A stretch of DNA of 64,000 nt from JBFXIE01 sp050176255 (GTDB lineage: Bacteria > Pseudomonadota > Gammaproteobacteria > Burkholderiales > Burkholderiaceae_C). Made by a program: the position numbers and the translations under genes. Positions 8,438-16,240 of this stretch are shown here, one piece after another (position 1 is the first letter of the stretch; every line of letters starts with the position of its first letter). The stretch is taken from the NCBI RefSeq assembly GCF_050176255.1, contig NZ_JBFXIE010000005.1; one strand, given 5' to 3'. The notes under the pieces were generated by a model, which saw nothing but the letters and a program-made list of their open reading frames with translations, did not search any database and was not told the DNA's origin.

Positions 8438-9484
8438 ATGACCGAGCCCACCCGCACCGAACCCGCCGGATCAGGCATGAATCCGCCTCCAGCGCCCGAT
8501 CTATGGGCGCAAAATGCTACAAAAAAAGAAGCACTAAAGGCCGCGTCTGGCGCCCCGGGCTGGGAGCGCGAGGTGATCGAAAAGATCGTCCTGGGCACGC
8601 TGGCCGAGCAGCGCGCGGCCCGGCGCTGGCGCAATTTCTGGCGACTGACCTGGATCGCGGTGGTAGCGCTGGTGATCTGGATGGCCATCTCGCGCGACAT
8701 GACCGCCGCCAGCAAAAGTGCGCCGCACACGGCGGTCGTGGATGTGAAGGGCGAAATCGCCGCGGGCGCTGAGGCCAGCGCCGAGTTCGTCGTGGCCGCG
8801 ATGCGCAGTGCGTTTGAGGACTCGGGCTCGCAGGCCGTGGTGCTACTGATCAACTCGCCCGGCGGCAGCCCCGTGCAGGCGGGCATCATCAACGACGAAA
8901 TCCACCGCCTGAAGGCCAAGTACAACAAGCCCGTGTATGCCGTGGTCGAAGAAACCTGCGCATCGGCCGCCTATTACATCGCCGCGGCGGCGGACGGTAT
9001 TTATGTGGACAAGGCCAGTATCGTGGGCAGCATCGGCGTGCTGATGGACGGTTTCGGCTTCACCGGCACCATGGAAAAACTGGGCGTGGAGCGCCGCCTG
9101 CTCACTGCCGGCGAAAACAAAGGCTTTCTCGACCCGTTCAGCCCCCAGACCGAGGGGCAGCGCGTTTATGCGCAGCAGATGCTGGATCAGATTCACCAGC
9201 AGTTCATCACCGTGGTCAAGCAAGGCCGGGGCGATCGCCTCAAGGCCACGCCTGAAACCTTCAGCGGCTTGTTCTGGACTGGCCAGCAGGCGGTGGAGAT
9301 GGGGCTGGCCGACCAGCTGGGCAGCCTGGACTACGTGGCGCGCGAGGTGGTCAAGGCCGAAGATGTGATCGACTACACCCGCCGCGACAACGTGGCCGAG
9401 CGGCTGGCCAAGAAGTTTGGCGCTGCCGTGGGCATGGGCGCCATCAAGGGCCTGGCGGCCGTGCAGCTGCCGCAGTTGCGCTGA
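8438..9484 (+). CDS. S49-family peptidase (SppA-like signal peptide peptidase)
   Basis: A 348-residue single-domain S49 peptidase, anchored by one transmembrane segment near residues 68-85 (LTWIAVVALVIWMAI). The expected nucleophile is the Ser in CASAAYYIA (about 175). The general-base Lys of the short SppA type is probably in AGENKGFLDPF (about 228). Other family signatures are LLINSPGGSP and IVGSIGVL. Such enzymes cleave remnant signal peptides or membrane proteins. The N-terminus is odd: residues about 16-35 are encoded by a copy of the dispersed palindromic repeat, and the Pro/Ala/Lys-rich sequence looks disordered. A start inside or after the repeat (for example GTG near 8572) is possible, but ATG 8438 sits 4 nt after the Rieske stop. 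Confidence 0.9.
   Translation: MTEPTRTEPAGSGMNPPPAPDLWAQNATKKEALKAASGAPGWEREVIEKIVLGTLAEQRAARRWRNFWRLTWIAVVALVIWMAISRDMTAASKSAPHTAVVDVKGEIAAGAEASAEFVVAAMRSAFEDSGSQAVVLLINSPGGSPVQAGIINDEIHRLKAKYNKPVYAVVEETCASAAYYIAAAADGIYVDKASIVGSIGVLMDGFGFTGTMEKLGVERRLLTAGENKGFLDPFSPQTEGQRVYAQQMLDQIHQQFITVVKQGRGDRLKATPETFSGLFWTGQQAVEMGLADQLGSLDYVAREVVKAEDVIDYTRRDNVAERLAKKFGAAVGMGAIKGLAAVQLPQLR
8485..8535 (-). repeat. Dispersed palindromic element, copy 3 (reverse), inside the S49 peptidase gene
   Basis: Reads GCCTCCAGCGCCCGATCTAT, then GGGCGC, AATGCTACAAAAAAAGAAGC. This aligns with the reverse form of the element (GCC-CCCAGCGC, spacer, AAGCGCTGGCAGCTATCAAAAA). It is degenerate but keeps the order of blocks. 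It is open in the peptidase frame and encodes PPAPDLWAQNATKKEA. Confidence 0.55.
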
Positions 9485-9499
9485 CGGCGCGGCACTATT

Positions 9500-9560
9500 G
9501 GCCAAATAAGCCCTTGGCCCTTGTAAAACCTGCGCTAAAAGCTATTTTTTTGATAGCGTA
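9500..9560 (-). repeat. Dispersed palindromic element, copy 4 (reverse)
   Basis: Contains CCAAATAAGCCCTTGGCCCT and TGCGCTAAAAGCTATTTTTT, followed by TGATAGC. It is a degenerate reverse copy lying between the convergent S49 peptidase and RsmI-like genes, where it may also form a bidirectional hairpin. Confidence 0.6.
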
Positions 9561-9620
9561 CGGGCGCGCATTTAGCGGCTTTGACGGGCCTGTGGAGCCC
9601 TCAGGCACCTTCGCACACCG

Positions 9621-10433
9621 TCAGACGCCGACGGCAAACACCGTGGGCACGCGGTTGTCTGGCGCCGCCGCGGCCTGGCGCCATTCGCGCACCGTGTGGC
9701 TGGCGACATGGGCTCCCTCTAGCGTAAGGCCACTGGCGCGCGCCACCCGGGTTTGCGGCTGCAGCGTCTGCAGCATGGCTTGCCACAGCGCGGCGTTGCG
9801 GTAGGGGGTCTCGATGAACAGCTGGGTCTGCCCCTGTTTTTGGGCCAGCGCCTCCAGCTCGCGCAGGCGCTTGCTGCGCTCGCCGGCGTCCTGCGGCAGG
9901 TAGCCCACAAAGGCAAAGTTCTGGCCGTTGAGCCCGCTGGCCGCCAGTGCCAGCAGCAGCGACACCGGCCCCACCAGCGGCACCACGCGCAGGCCCAGGT
10001 CGTGCGCAGCGCGCACCACCGAACTGCCTGGGTCGGCGACGGCGGGCATGCCGGCTTCGCTGACCAGTCCCACGTCATGGCCCGCCAGAGCCGGCGCCAG
10101 CAGCGGGCGGGCGTCAAAGGGCGCATGCCCGCGCACGCCGTGGTCGCCTTTTTTGTGCACCTCGCGCGGCAGTTCAGTGATCTGCTGGGCCTGCAGCGGC
10201 GCGGCCAGCGGGTGCAGAGCGTCCACGCGCTTGAGGTAGGCGCGGCAGCTTTTGGCGCTTTCGCAGATCCAGTGGGTGATTTGCGCGGCCCGTCGCAGCG
10301 TGCCGTCAGGCAGCACTTGGGTCAGGGCAGCCTCGCTGTCGCAGCCAAAGTCCAGCGGCGCAGGCACCAGATAGAGGCTGCCCTTCGCGCTTGGCTGCGC
10401 GCTGGTCGCAGGAGCTGTGGTGGCTTCGCTCAT
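9621..10433 (-). CDS. RsmI-like SAM-dependent methyltransferase (tetrapyrrole methylase fold)
   Basis: A 270-residue protein of the tetrapyrrole (corrin/porphyrin) methylase superfamily. The SAM-binding region is seen in DVGLVSEAGMPAVADPGSS and in VPLVGPVSLLLALAASGLNG, both typical of the RsmI branch that 2'-O-methylates C1402 of 16S rRNA. However, the N-terminus (GSLYLVPAPLDFG) differs from canonical RsmI, and such proteins occur as a second paralogue in betaproteobacteria, so the target is uncertain. It is cytoplasmic. Its ATG overlaps the stop of the Maf gene by 4 nt (ATGA), so the two form a small operon with Maf first. Confidence 0.85.
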   Translation of the reverse strand: MSEATTAPATSAQPSAKGSLYLVPAPLDFGCDSEAALTQVLPDGTLRRAAQITHWICESAKSCRAYLKRVDALHPLAAPLQAQQITELPREVHKKGDHGVRGHAPFDARPLLAPALAGHDVGLVSEAGMPAVADPGSSVVRAAHDLGLRVVPLVGPVSLLLALAASGLNGQNFAFVGYLPQDAGERSKRLRELEALAQKQGQTQLFIETPYRNAALWQAMLQTLQPQTRVARASGLTLEGAHVASHTVREWRQAAAAPDNRVPTVFAVGV

Positions 10434-11029
10434 GGCAGCACCAGCCCTGCGGCGCGCAGCATGCGGCAGGTGCGAATCAAAGGCAGGCCGACCAGGGCGG
10501 TGGGGTCGTCGCTGTCGATGGCGTCCAGCAGCGCAATGCCCAGCCCCTCGCTCTTGGCGCTGCCGGCGCAGTCGTAGGGCTGCTCGGCGCGCAGATAGCG
10601 CTCGATCTCGTCATGCGACAGGTCGCGAAAGCGCACGCTCACCGGTGCCAGATCAACCTGCTCGAAACCACTGGCCTGGCAGACCACGGCCACAGCGGTG
10701 TGAAACACCACGGTGTGGCCGCTCATCAACTGCAGCTGCGCCACGGCGCGCTCGTGCGTGCCGGGCTTGCCCAGGGCGTGGCCAGCCAGGTCGGCTACCT
10801 GGTCGGAGCCGATCACCACCGCCTCGGGGTGCAGGGCAGCAACGGCGCGCGCCTTGGCCAGCGCCAGGCGCAACGCCAGCGCGCGCGGGGCTTCGTGCAG
10901 CAGCGGGGTTTCGTCCACGGCCGGGGCGGCCACATCAAAAGGCAGGCCCAGGCGGGCCAGGAGTTCGCGCCGGTAGCGCGAGGTCGATCCCAATACCAGG
11001 GAGCGCGGGAGGGTGGAGGATGGGGGCAT
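10430..11029 (-). CDS. yceF: Maf-family nucleotide pyrophosphatase (YceF-like)
   Basis: A 199-residue Maf/HAM1-like protein. Typical segments are LVLGSTSRYRRELLARLGLPF, the catalytic-loop VVIGSDQVADL and the VSVRFRDLSHDEIERYL strand-helix. The SDQVA form and the YCGSAG-like DCAGSAKSEGLG match the YceF group, which hydrolyses 7-methyl-GTP, rather than the dTTP/UTP-specific YhdE group. In E. coli yceF also lies next to yceD-rpmF, here in divergent orientation with 26 bp between the start codons. It removes modified nucleotides from the pool; its cytoplasmic location is inferred. Confidence 0.9.
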   Translation of the reverse strand: MPPSSTLPRSLVLGSTSRYRRELLARLGLPFDVAAPAVDETPLLHEAPRALALRLALAKARAVAALHPEAVVIGSDQVADLAGHALGKPGTHERAVAQLQLMSGHTVVFHTAVAVVCQASGFEQVDLAPVSVRFRDLSHDEIERYLRAEQPYDCAGSAKSEGLGIALLDAIDSDDPTALVGLPLIRTCRMLRAAGLVLP

Positions 11030-11055
11030 GTATCGATTCTCTTACACTGCCCGCC

Positions 11056-11607
11056 ATGACCAAGGAACATTCCCCCGACCGGCTCGACGTCAAGGCCTTC
11101 GCGCAGGCCGGCGCCCACCTGTCCGGTCATGAAACACTGCTCAAGTACAAGCGGCTGGCCGAAGAGGCCCAGGGCCTGCATCCCGACCTGCGCGTGGATT
11201 GGTCCGCCGACGGCGAGATGCGCGCCACGCATGGCGTGGAGGGCGAGATCTGGCTGCGCCTGACTGCCACGGCCACGCTGCCCATGACTTGCCAGCGCTG
11301 CCTGCAGCCGGTGGACGTGCCGCTGGAGGTGGATCGAGAGTTCCGCTTCGTGGCTGACGAGGCCACGGCCGAGGCGCTCGACACCGACAGCGAAGAGGAT
11401 CTGCTGGCGCTGAGCCGTGAGTTTGATCTGCGAGAGTTGATCGAAGACGAGCTGCTGATGGCCCTGCCCGTGGTGCCGCGCCATGACGAGTGCCCGACCC
11501 CGGTCACGCTGGCGTCAAGAGACGAGGATTTCGAGCAGGCCAGCGCCGAAAAGCCCAACCCTTTCGCCGCGCTGGCTGGCCTGCGAAAGGACACACCAGG
11601 CGCCTGA
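11056..11607 (+). CDS. yceD: YceD/DUF177 protein
   Basis: A 183-residue DUF177 protein. The conserved core TCQRCLQPVDVPLEVDREFRFV contains the CxxC pair of the family, followed by an acidic stretch (DSEEDLLAL) and the LIEDELLMALPVVPRH motif. The C-terminus ends NPFAALAGLRKD, typical of YceD proteins. YceD precedes rpmF across most bacteria; plant and bacterial homologues are implicated in 23S rRNA maturation, but the molecular role is not established. Start ATG at 11056 is chosen because the sequence MTKEHSPDRLDVKAFA fits the family and upstream in-frame codons overlap the divergent yceF. Confidence 0.93.
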   Translation: MTKEHSPDRLDVKAFAQAGAHLSGHETLLKYKRLAEEAQGLHPDLRVDWSADGEMRATHGVEGEIWLRLTATATLPMTCQRCLQPVDVPLEVDREFRFVADEATAEALDTDSEEDLLALSREFDLRELIEDELLMALPVVPRHDECPTPVTLASRDEDFEQASAEKPNPFAALAGLRKDTPGA

Positions 11608-11746
11608 CGCCCATCGCTGCGATTGCAGCGCGCGAAGGGGTGCAGCCGGTTTGAGCTATACTTGCGGGCTTCGCGCGAATCCCCTCGTGTCTTTAGTGGG
11701 TTGAATCGCGTTTTCCACTCACCTTTCAAGACCCTAGGAGCCGATC

Positions 11747-11929
11747 ATGGCTGTTCAGCAAAACAAGAAGTCCCCCTCCAAGCGTGGCATGCACCGTTCG
11801 CACAATGCCCTGACGGTGCCTGGTACCGCAGTTGAGCCCACCACTGGCGAGATTCACCTGCGTCACCACATCACCCCCAACGGCTTTTACCGCGGCCGCC
11901 AGGTGCTGAAGAACAAGTCTGAAGCCTGA
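11747..11929 (+). CDS. rpmF: 50S ribosomal protein L32
   Basis: A 60-residue basic protein starting MAVQQNKKSPSKRGMHRSH, the standard L32 N-terminus, with TGEIHLRHHITPNGFYRGRQV at the C-terminal half. It is a large-subunit protein near the peptidyl-transferase region. An AGGAG ribosome-binding site lies just upstream. The 139-nt gap after yceD has a TATACT hexamer at 11657-11662 but no good -35, so a separate promoter is possible but unproven. It is followed by a strong hairpin. Confidence 0.98.
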   Translation: MAVQQNKKSPSKRGMHRSHNALTVPGTAVEPTTGEIHLRHHITPNGFYRGRQVLKNKSEA

Positions 11930-11950
11930 CTCCAGGCTGCGTAACCTTCG

Positions 11951-11985
11951 GGCCCGCTGCTACAAGAAAAGTAGCGCGGGCCTTT
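11951..11985 (+). terminator. Intrinsic terminator after rpmF
   Basis: GGCCCGC plus GCTAC pair with GTAGC plus GCGGGCC (12 bp with a single T bulge) around the loop AAGAAAA, followed by TTTGTCGTTTTG. This should limit rpmF readthrough into plsX. The GCTAC-A-rich-GTAGC heart resembles part of the dispersed repeat, so it may be a repeat remnant recruited as a terminator. Confidence 0.75.
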
Positions 11986-12058
11986 GTCGTTTTGTCGCGT
12001 TCCAGGCTGACGCATTTCCCTTCACCTAACGGCCGCCGGACGGCCCGACTATCTGCTG

Positions 12059-13090
12059 ATGATCACACTGGCTGTTGACTGCATGGGGGGCGATCATGGC
12101 CCCGGCGTCACGCTTCCCGCGTGCCGCCAGTTCCTCGAGCATCACCCCGACGCTCGCCTGATCCTGGTGGGTGGGCAGGACAACGTCAAGGCGCTGATGC
12201 ATGAACGCATCGTGCATGTGGTGGCGTCCGAGGTCGTCACCATGGACGACGCCGTCGAGGTTGCGCTGCGCCGCAAGAAGGATTCGTCCATGCGCGTGGC
12301 CATACAGCAGGTGAAGGACGGGGCCGCGCAGGCTGCTATTTCGGCGGGCAACACTGGCGCGCTGATGGCCATCGCGCGCTATCTGCTCAAGACGCTGGAC
12401 GGTATCGACCGCCCCGCCATTGCTACCCAAATGCCCAACGCCCAGGGTGGGGCGACTACGGTGCTGGATCTGGGGGCGAACGTCGATTGTTCGGCCGAGC
12501 ATTTGTTGCAGTTCGCTGTCATGGGTTCGGCGCTGGTGTCGGTGTTGCAAGACCGCGAAGAGCCGTCGGTGGGCTTGCTCAATATTGGCGAAGAGGTCAT
12601 CAAGGGCAACGACGTCATCAAGAAAGCTGGCGAACTGCTGCGTTCTGCTTCCAAATCCGGCGATTTGAACTTTTATGGCAATGTCGAGGGCAATGACATA
12701 TTCAAAGGCACCGTGGACATTGTGGTGTGTGACGGTTTTGTGGGGAACGTCGCCCTCAAGGCGAGCGAGGGCGTCGCGTCGATGATTGCTGGTGCCCTCA
12801 AGCAAGAGTTTTCTCGCAGCATTTTTACGAAAATGGCCGCGATCGTCGCTTATCCGGTTCTTTCTGCGCTCATGCGGCGCATGGATCACCGCCGTTACAA
12901 CGGCGCGGCTTTGCTGGGCCTGCGGGGGTTGGTGTTCAAGAGCCACGGGTCAGCCGATGCGCTGGCCTTCGAGCAGGCTTTGATCCGGGCGTATGATGCG
13001 GCCCGCAACAACCTGCTCGACCGCGTCCGCATGCGGGTGGCGCATGCGGCGCCGCTGCTGGCTGGCCCGGATGCGCAGCCTGCTCCCTGA
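12059..13090 (+). CDS. plsX: Phosphate acyltransferase PlsX
   Basis: A 343-residue enzyme that converts acyl-ACP and phosphate into acyl-phosphate, feeding PlsY in phospholipid synthesis; it acts peripherally at the membrane. The N-terminus MITLAVDCMGGDHGP is diagnostic. AAISAGNTGALMAIARYLLKTLDGIDRPAIA and the late DGFVGNVALKASEGVA are also conserved. It is first in the fatty-acid block plsX-fabH-fabD-fabG-acpP-fabF. The codon use of its middle is slightly less GC3-biased than that of neighbours, without other sign of transfer. Confidence 0.97.
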   Translation: MITLAVDCMGGDHGPGVTLPACRQFLEHHPDARLILVGGQDNVKALMHERIVHVVASEVVTMDDAVEVALRRKKDSSMRVAIQQVKDGAAQAAISAGNTGALMAIARYLLKTLDGIDRPAIATQMPNAQGGATTVLDLGANVDCSAEHLLQFAVMGSALVSVLQDREEPSVGLLNIGEEVIKGNDVIKKAGELLRSASKSGDLNFYGNVEGNDIFKGTVDIVVCDGFVGNVALKASEGVASMIAGALKQEFSRSIFTKMAAIVAYPVLSALMRRMDHRRYNGAALLGLRGLVFKSHGSADALAFEQALIRAYDAARNNLLDRVRMRVAHAAPLLAGPDAQPAP

Positions 13091-13114
13091 CTGGTCGCGC
13101 TCCTATCTACCTTG

Positions 13115-14092
13115 ATGACACGCTATTCACGCATTACCGGCACCGGCAGCTACCTGCCGCCGCGCCGGGTAACCAATGATGATCTGGTGGCCCAGCTGGC
13201 GCAGCAGGGCATCGAGACCTCCGATGAGTGGATTGTGGAGCGCACGGGCATCCGCGCTCGCCACTTTGCCGAGCGCGAGGTCGCCAGCAGCGACCTGGCG
13301 CTGGAGGCTTCGTGCCGCGCGCTGCAGGCGGCTGGTTGCCAGGCGCAGGATCTTGACCTGATCATCGTCGCCACATCCACGCCGGACATGGTGTTTCCGT
13401 CCACAGCGTGCATTTTGCAAAACAAGCTGGGGGCAAATGGTTGTCCGGCTTTCGATGTGCAGGCGGTGTGCAGCGGGTTCGTGTACGCGCTGACGGTGGC
13501 CGACGCGATGATCCGCTCGGGCGGCGCCCGCCGTGCCTTGGTGGTGGGGGCCGAGGTGTTCAGCCGCATTCTGGACTTCAAGGATCGCACCACTTGCGTG
13601 CTGTTCGGTGACGGGGCGGGCGCCGTGGTGCTGGAGGCTTCCGACACTCCCGGCATTCTGGCCAGCGACCTGCATGCCGATGGCAGCCATGTCGGCATAT
13701 TGTGCGTGCCGGGCAATGTCTATGGCGGGCAGGTTCTGGGCGACCCGTTGCTCAAGATGGACGGCCAGGCCGTGTTCAAGCTGGCCGTTGGCGTGCTGGA
13801 AAAAGCTGCGCGCGCCACGCTGGACAAGGCTGGGATGACCGACGCCGATATCGACTGGCTGATTCCCCACCAAGCCAACATCCGCATCATGCAAAGCACG
13901 GCGCGCAAACTGAAGCTGTCGATGGACAAGGTGGTGGTCACGGTGGATCAGCATGGCAATACGTCGGCTGCCTCGATTCCGTTGGCGTTGGATCACGGCG
14001 TGCGCAGTGGTCAGGTCAAGCCGGGCCAAACGGTGTTGCTTGAGGGCGTTGGCGGCGGTTTTACCTGGGGCGCTGTGCTCTTGAAAATGTAG
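13115..14092 (+). CDS. fabH: 3-oxoacyl-ACP synthase III (FabH)
   Basis: A 325-residue KAS III that condenses acetyl-CoA with malonyl-ACP to start fatty-acid synthesis. The catalytic triad is visible: Cys in VQAVCSGF (about 118), His in IPHQANIRIM (about 250) and Asn in HGNTSAAS (about 280). ATG 13115 is preferred over the adjacent TTG at 13112. The last codons LKM and the TAG stop lie in the first bases of a dispersed repeat copy, so the repeat supplies the end of the gene; the usual C-terminus FTWGA-x-L is intact. Confidence 0.97.
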   Translation: MTRYSRITGTGSYLPPRRVTNDDLVAQLAQQGIETSDEWIVERTGIRARHFAEREVASSDLALEASCRALQAAGCQAQDLDLIIVATSTPDMVFPSTACILQNKLGANGCPAFDVQAVCSGFVYALTVADAMIRSGGARRALVVGAEVFSRILDFKDRTTCVLFGDGAGAVVLEASDTPGILASDLHADGSHVGILCVPGNVYGGQVLGDPLLKMDGQAVFKLAVGVLEKAARATLDKAGMTDADIDWLIPHQANIRIMQSTARKLKLSMDKVVVTVDQHGNTSAASIPLALDHGVRSGQVKPGQTVLLEGVGGGFTWGAVLLKM

Positions 14093-14135
14093 CTGAAAGC
14101 GCCTGATTCCAAAGGGCTGAAGCTATTTTTGATGC
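14083..14135 (+). repeat. Dispersed palindromic element, copy 5 (forward), overlapping the fabH stop
   Basis: Contains AAAATGTAGCTGAAAGCGCC and AAAGGGCTGAAGC, then TATTTTTGATG. It matches the forward family form. The TAG of its conserved (A)TAGCTG block is the fabH stop codon. Confidence 0.8.
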
Positions 14136-14150
14136 ATAACTGATAAGAAC

Positions 14151-15104
14151 ATGTCGAAATCTTTCGCTTTCGTGTTCCCCGGTCAGGGCTCCCAGTCGGT
14201 GGGTATGCTCGACGCCTGGGGTGACCATCCCGTGGTGGCGCAGACACTGCGCGAGGCCTCTGACGCACTGGGTGAGGACGTGGCAGCACTCATCCACGCT
14301 GGCCCCAAAGAGGCATTGGCACTCACCACCAACACCCAGCCCGTGATGCTGGTGGCTGGCGTTGCTGCCTGGCGCGTGTGGTGCGAGCAGGGTGGCGCGC
14401 AGCCCGTCGCGCTGGCCGGGCATTCGCTGGGTGAATACTCTGCGCTGGTGGCAGCCGGTGTCCTGACTCTGGCCCAGGCAGCCCCGCTGGTGCGCCTGCG
14501 CGCCGCGGCCATGCAGGAGGCCGTGTCGATCGGCGCTGGCGCCATGGCCGCCATCCTGGGCCTGGATGCTGACAAGGTGGTGGCGGGTTGTGCCGAGGCG
14601 ACGGCCAGCTTTGGCGCTGGCTCGTCCGAGGTGGTCGAGGCGGCCAACTTCAATGATCCTGCGCAGACCGTCATTGCCGGCACCAGGGCCGGTGTGGACA
14701 AGGCCTGCGAATTGCTCAAGGCGGCCGGTGCCAAGCGCGCCCTGCCTTTGCCTGTGTCGGCGCCGTTTCACTCCAGTCTGATGAAACCCGCTGCAGAGAA
14801 GCTGCGCGCCGCGCTCGCTGTGCTGGAACTGGGTGCGCCACGCATCCCCGTAGTCAATAACGTGGATGTGGCGGTGCAGCAGGATGCCGACGCCATTCGC
14901 GACGCTCTGTACCGCCAGGCCTTTGGGCCCGTGCGCTGGGTGGAGTGTGTGCAGGCCCTCCAGGCCCGCGGCGTGACGCATGTGATCGAATGCGGCCCTG
15001 GCAAAGTGCTGGCCGGCATGACCAAACGCATCGACCCTCAACTGGTGGGGGCTTCAATCTATGACCCGGCCACGCTGGCCGAAACTAAGGAGCTGCTGGC
15101 ATGA
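14151..15104 (+). CDS. fabD: Malonyl-CoA:ACP transacylase
   Basis: A 317-residue enzyme that moves malonyl groups from CoA to ACP. It begins MSKSFAFVFPGQGSQSVGM (oxyanion-hole FPGQGSQ). The nucleophile Ser is in GHSLGEYSAL (about 91), and the catalytic His in SAPFHSSLMKPA (about 205). The terminal ECGPGKVLAGM motif is present. Its last 4 nt overlap the fabG start (ATGA), indicating translational coupling. The preceding fabH-fabD spacer is mostly a dispersed repeat. Confidence 0.97.
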   Translation: MSKSFAFVFPGQGSQSVGMLDAWGDHPVVAQTLREASDALGEDVAALIHAGPKEALALTTNTQPVMLVAGVAAWRVWCEQGGAQPVALAGHSLGEYSALVAAGVLTLAQAAPLVRLRAAAMQEAVSIGAGAMAAILGLDADKVVAGCAEATASFGAGSSEVVEAANFNDPAQTVIAGTRAGVDKACELLKAAGAKRALPLPVSAPFHSSLMKPAAEKLRAALAVLELGAPRIPVVNNVDVAVQQDADAIRDALYRQAFGPVRWVECVQALQARGVTHVIECGPGKVLAGMTKRIDPQLVGASIYDPATLAETKELLA

Positions 15105-15841
15105 GCGAGTCTGCACAATCCCGCATTGCACTGGTGACCGGCGCCACGCGCGGCATTGGCGCTGCCATTGCTGCTGAATTGGCTGCGCGTGGCCTGCAGG
15201 TGATCGGCACTGCGACCACTGACGAAGGTGCCGAGCGCATCACCCAGGCGCTTGCGGAGCACGGCGGCAAGGGCGTGAAGCTGAATGTGACTGACGGCGC
15301 CGCTGTGGACGCACTGGTGGATGCCATCGTCCGGGAGCATGGCGGTCTGCATGTACTGGTCAACAACGCCGGCATCACCCGCGATACGCTGGCGATGCGC
15401 ATGAAGGACGACGACTGGGATGCCGTGCTGGACACCAATCTCAAGGCCGTATTCCGCGTCAGCCGTGCGGTCATCCGGCCCATGATGAAGCAGCGCTTTG
15501 GGCGCATCATCAGCATCACCAGTGTGGTGGGTGCATCGGGCAACCCTGGTCAGGCCAACTACGCAGCGGCCAAGGCTGGCGTGGCCGGCATGACCCGCGC
15601 ACTGGCGCGCGAGCTGGGTAGCCGCGGCATCACGGTGAATTGTGTGGCGCCCGGGTTCATTGCCACAGACATGACCGCCGATTTGCCGGAAGAGCAGAAA
15701 AAAGCGCTCAAATCCCAGATCGCCATGGGTGATCTTGGGCAGCCCAGTGACATCGCCCATGCTGTGGCTTACCTTGCGTCTGTCGGCGCGGGATATGTGA
15801 CGGGGCAGGAGTTGCATGTCAATGGCGGCATGTACATGTAA
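15101..15841 (+). CDS. fabG: 3-oxoacyl-ACP reductase
   Basis: A 246-residue short-chain dehydrogenase that reduces 3-oxoacyl-ACP with NADPH. The cofactor motif is TGATRGIGAAIA. The catalytic Ser is in SITSVVGASGNPG (about 139), with Tyr and Lys in NYAAAKAG (about 153 and 157). The C-terminus YVTGQELHVNGGMYM is typical of FabG. It starts inside the end of fabD. A 104-nt gap separates it from acpP, consistent with independent extra expression of acpP. Confidence 0.97.
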   Translation: MSESAQSRIALVTGATRGIGAAIAAELAARGLQVIGTATTDEGAERITQALAEHGGKGVKLNVTDGAAVDALVDAIVREHGGLHVLVNNAGITRDTLAMRMKDDDWDAVLDTNLKAVFRVSRAVIRPMMKQRFGRIISITSVVGASGNPGQANYAAAKAGVAGMTRALARELGSRGITVNCVAPGFIATDMTADLPEEQKKALKSQIAMGDLGQPSDIAHAVAYLASVGAGYVTGQELHVNGGMYM

Positions 15842-15945
15842 TTGAAGTCAGTTAACGCCGGATCGTCCGTGCGGCGGGCTGCGACAGGGGCATACCCCGA
15901 AGCGGCTAGAATCGCGGATTCATTCACAACCCCCTGAGGGAAACC

Positions 15946-16185
15946 ATGAGCGATATCGAAGCACGTGTCAAAAAAATCATTGCCGAACAACTCGGCGTGG
16001 AAGAGTCTCAAGTCACCAATGAAAAGGCCTTCGTGGCCGACCTGGGCGCAGACTCGCTGGACACGGTGGAACTGGTGATGGCGCTGGAAGACGAGTTCGG
16101 CATCGAGATCCCTGACGAAGACGCAGAGAAGATCACGACGGTGCAAAACGCCATCGACTACGCCAACACCCACCAAAAGGCCTAA
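15946..16185 (+). CDS. acpP: Acyl carrier protein
   Basis: A 79-residue acidic protein. The phosphopantetheine-attachment Ser is in LGADSLDTVELVMALEDEF (about 36). It carries growing acyl chains for the fab enzymes and is activated by AcpS, encoded at 29107. A clear GAGGGAAACC ribosome-binding region precedes the ATG. A TAGAAT hexamer at 15907-15912 is a possible -10 box of an acpP promoter, though no good -35 was found. Confidence 0.98.
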   Translation: MSDIEARVKKIIAEQLGVEESQVTNEKAFVADLGADSLDTVELVMALEDEFGIEIPDEDAEKITTVQNAIDYANTHQKA

Positions 16186-16240
16186 GTCAAGTCGCCCCGC
16201 GAGGGGCGCGCATCCGAGATCAGCAAAAGGTTAAAAACGC

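Noticed and set aside
11657..11662. TATACT as the rpmF -10 box
   Set aside because: No acceptable -35 at 16-18 bp; kept only as a remark under rpmF.
11951..11985. rpmF terminator counted as a further repeat copy
   Set aside because: It shares GCTAC-A-rich-GTAGC with some copies but lacks the CAGCGCTTG core, so it is called a terminator only.
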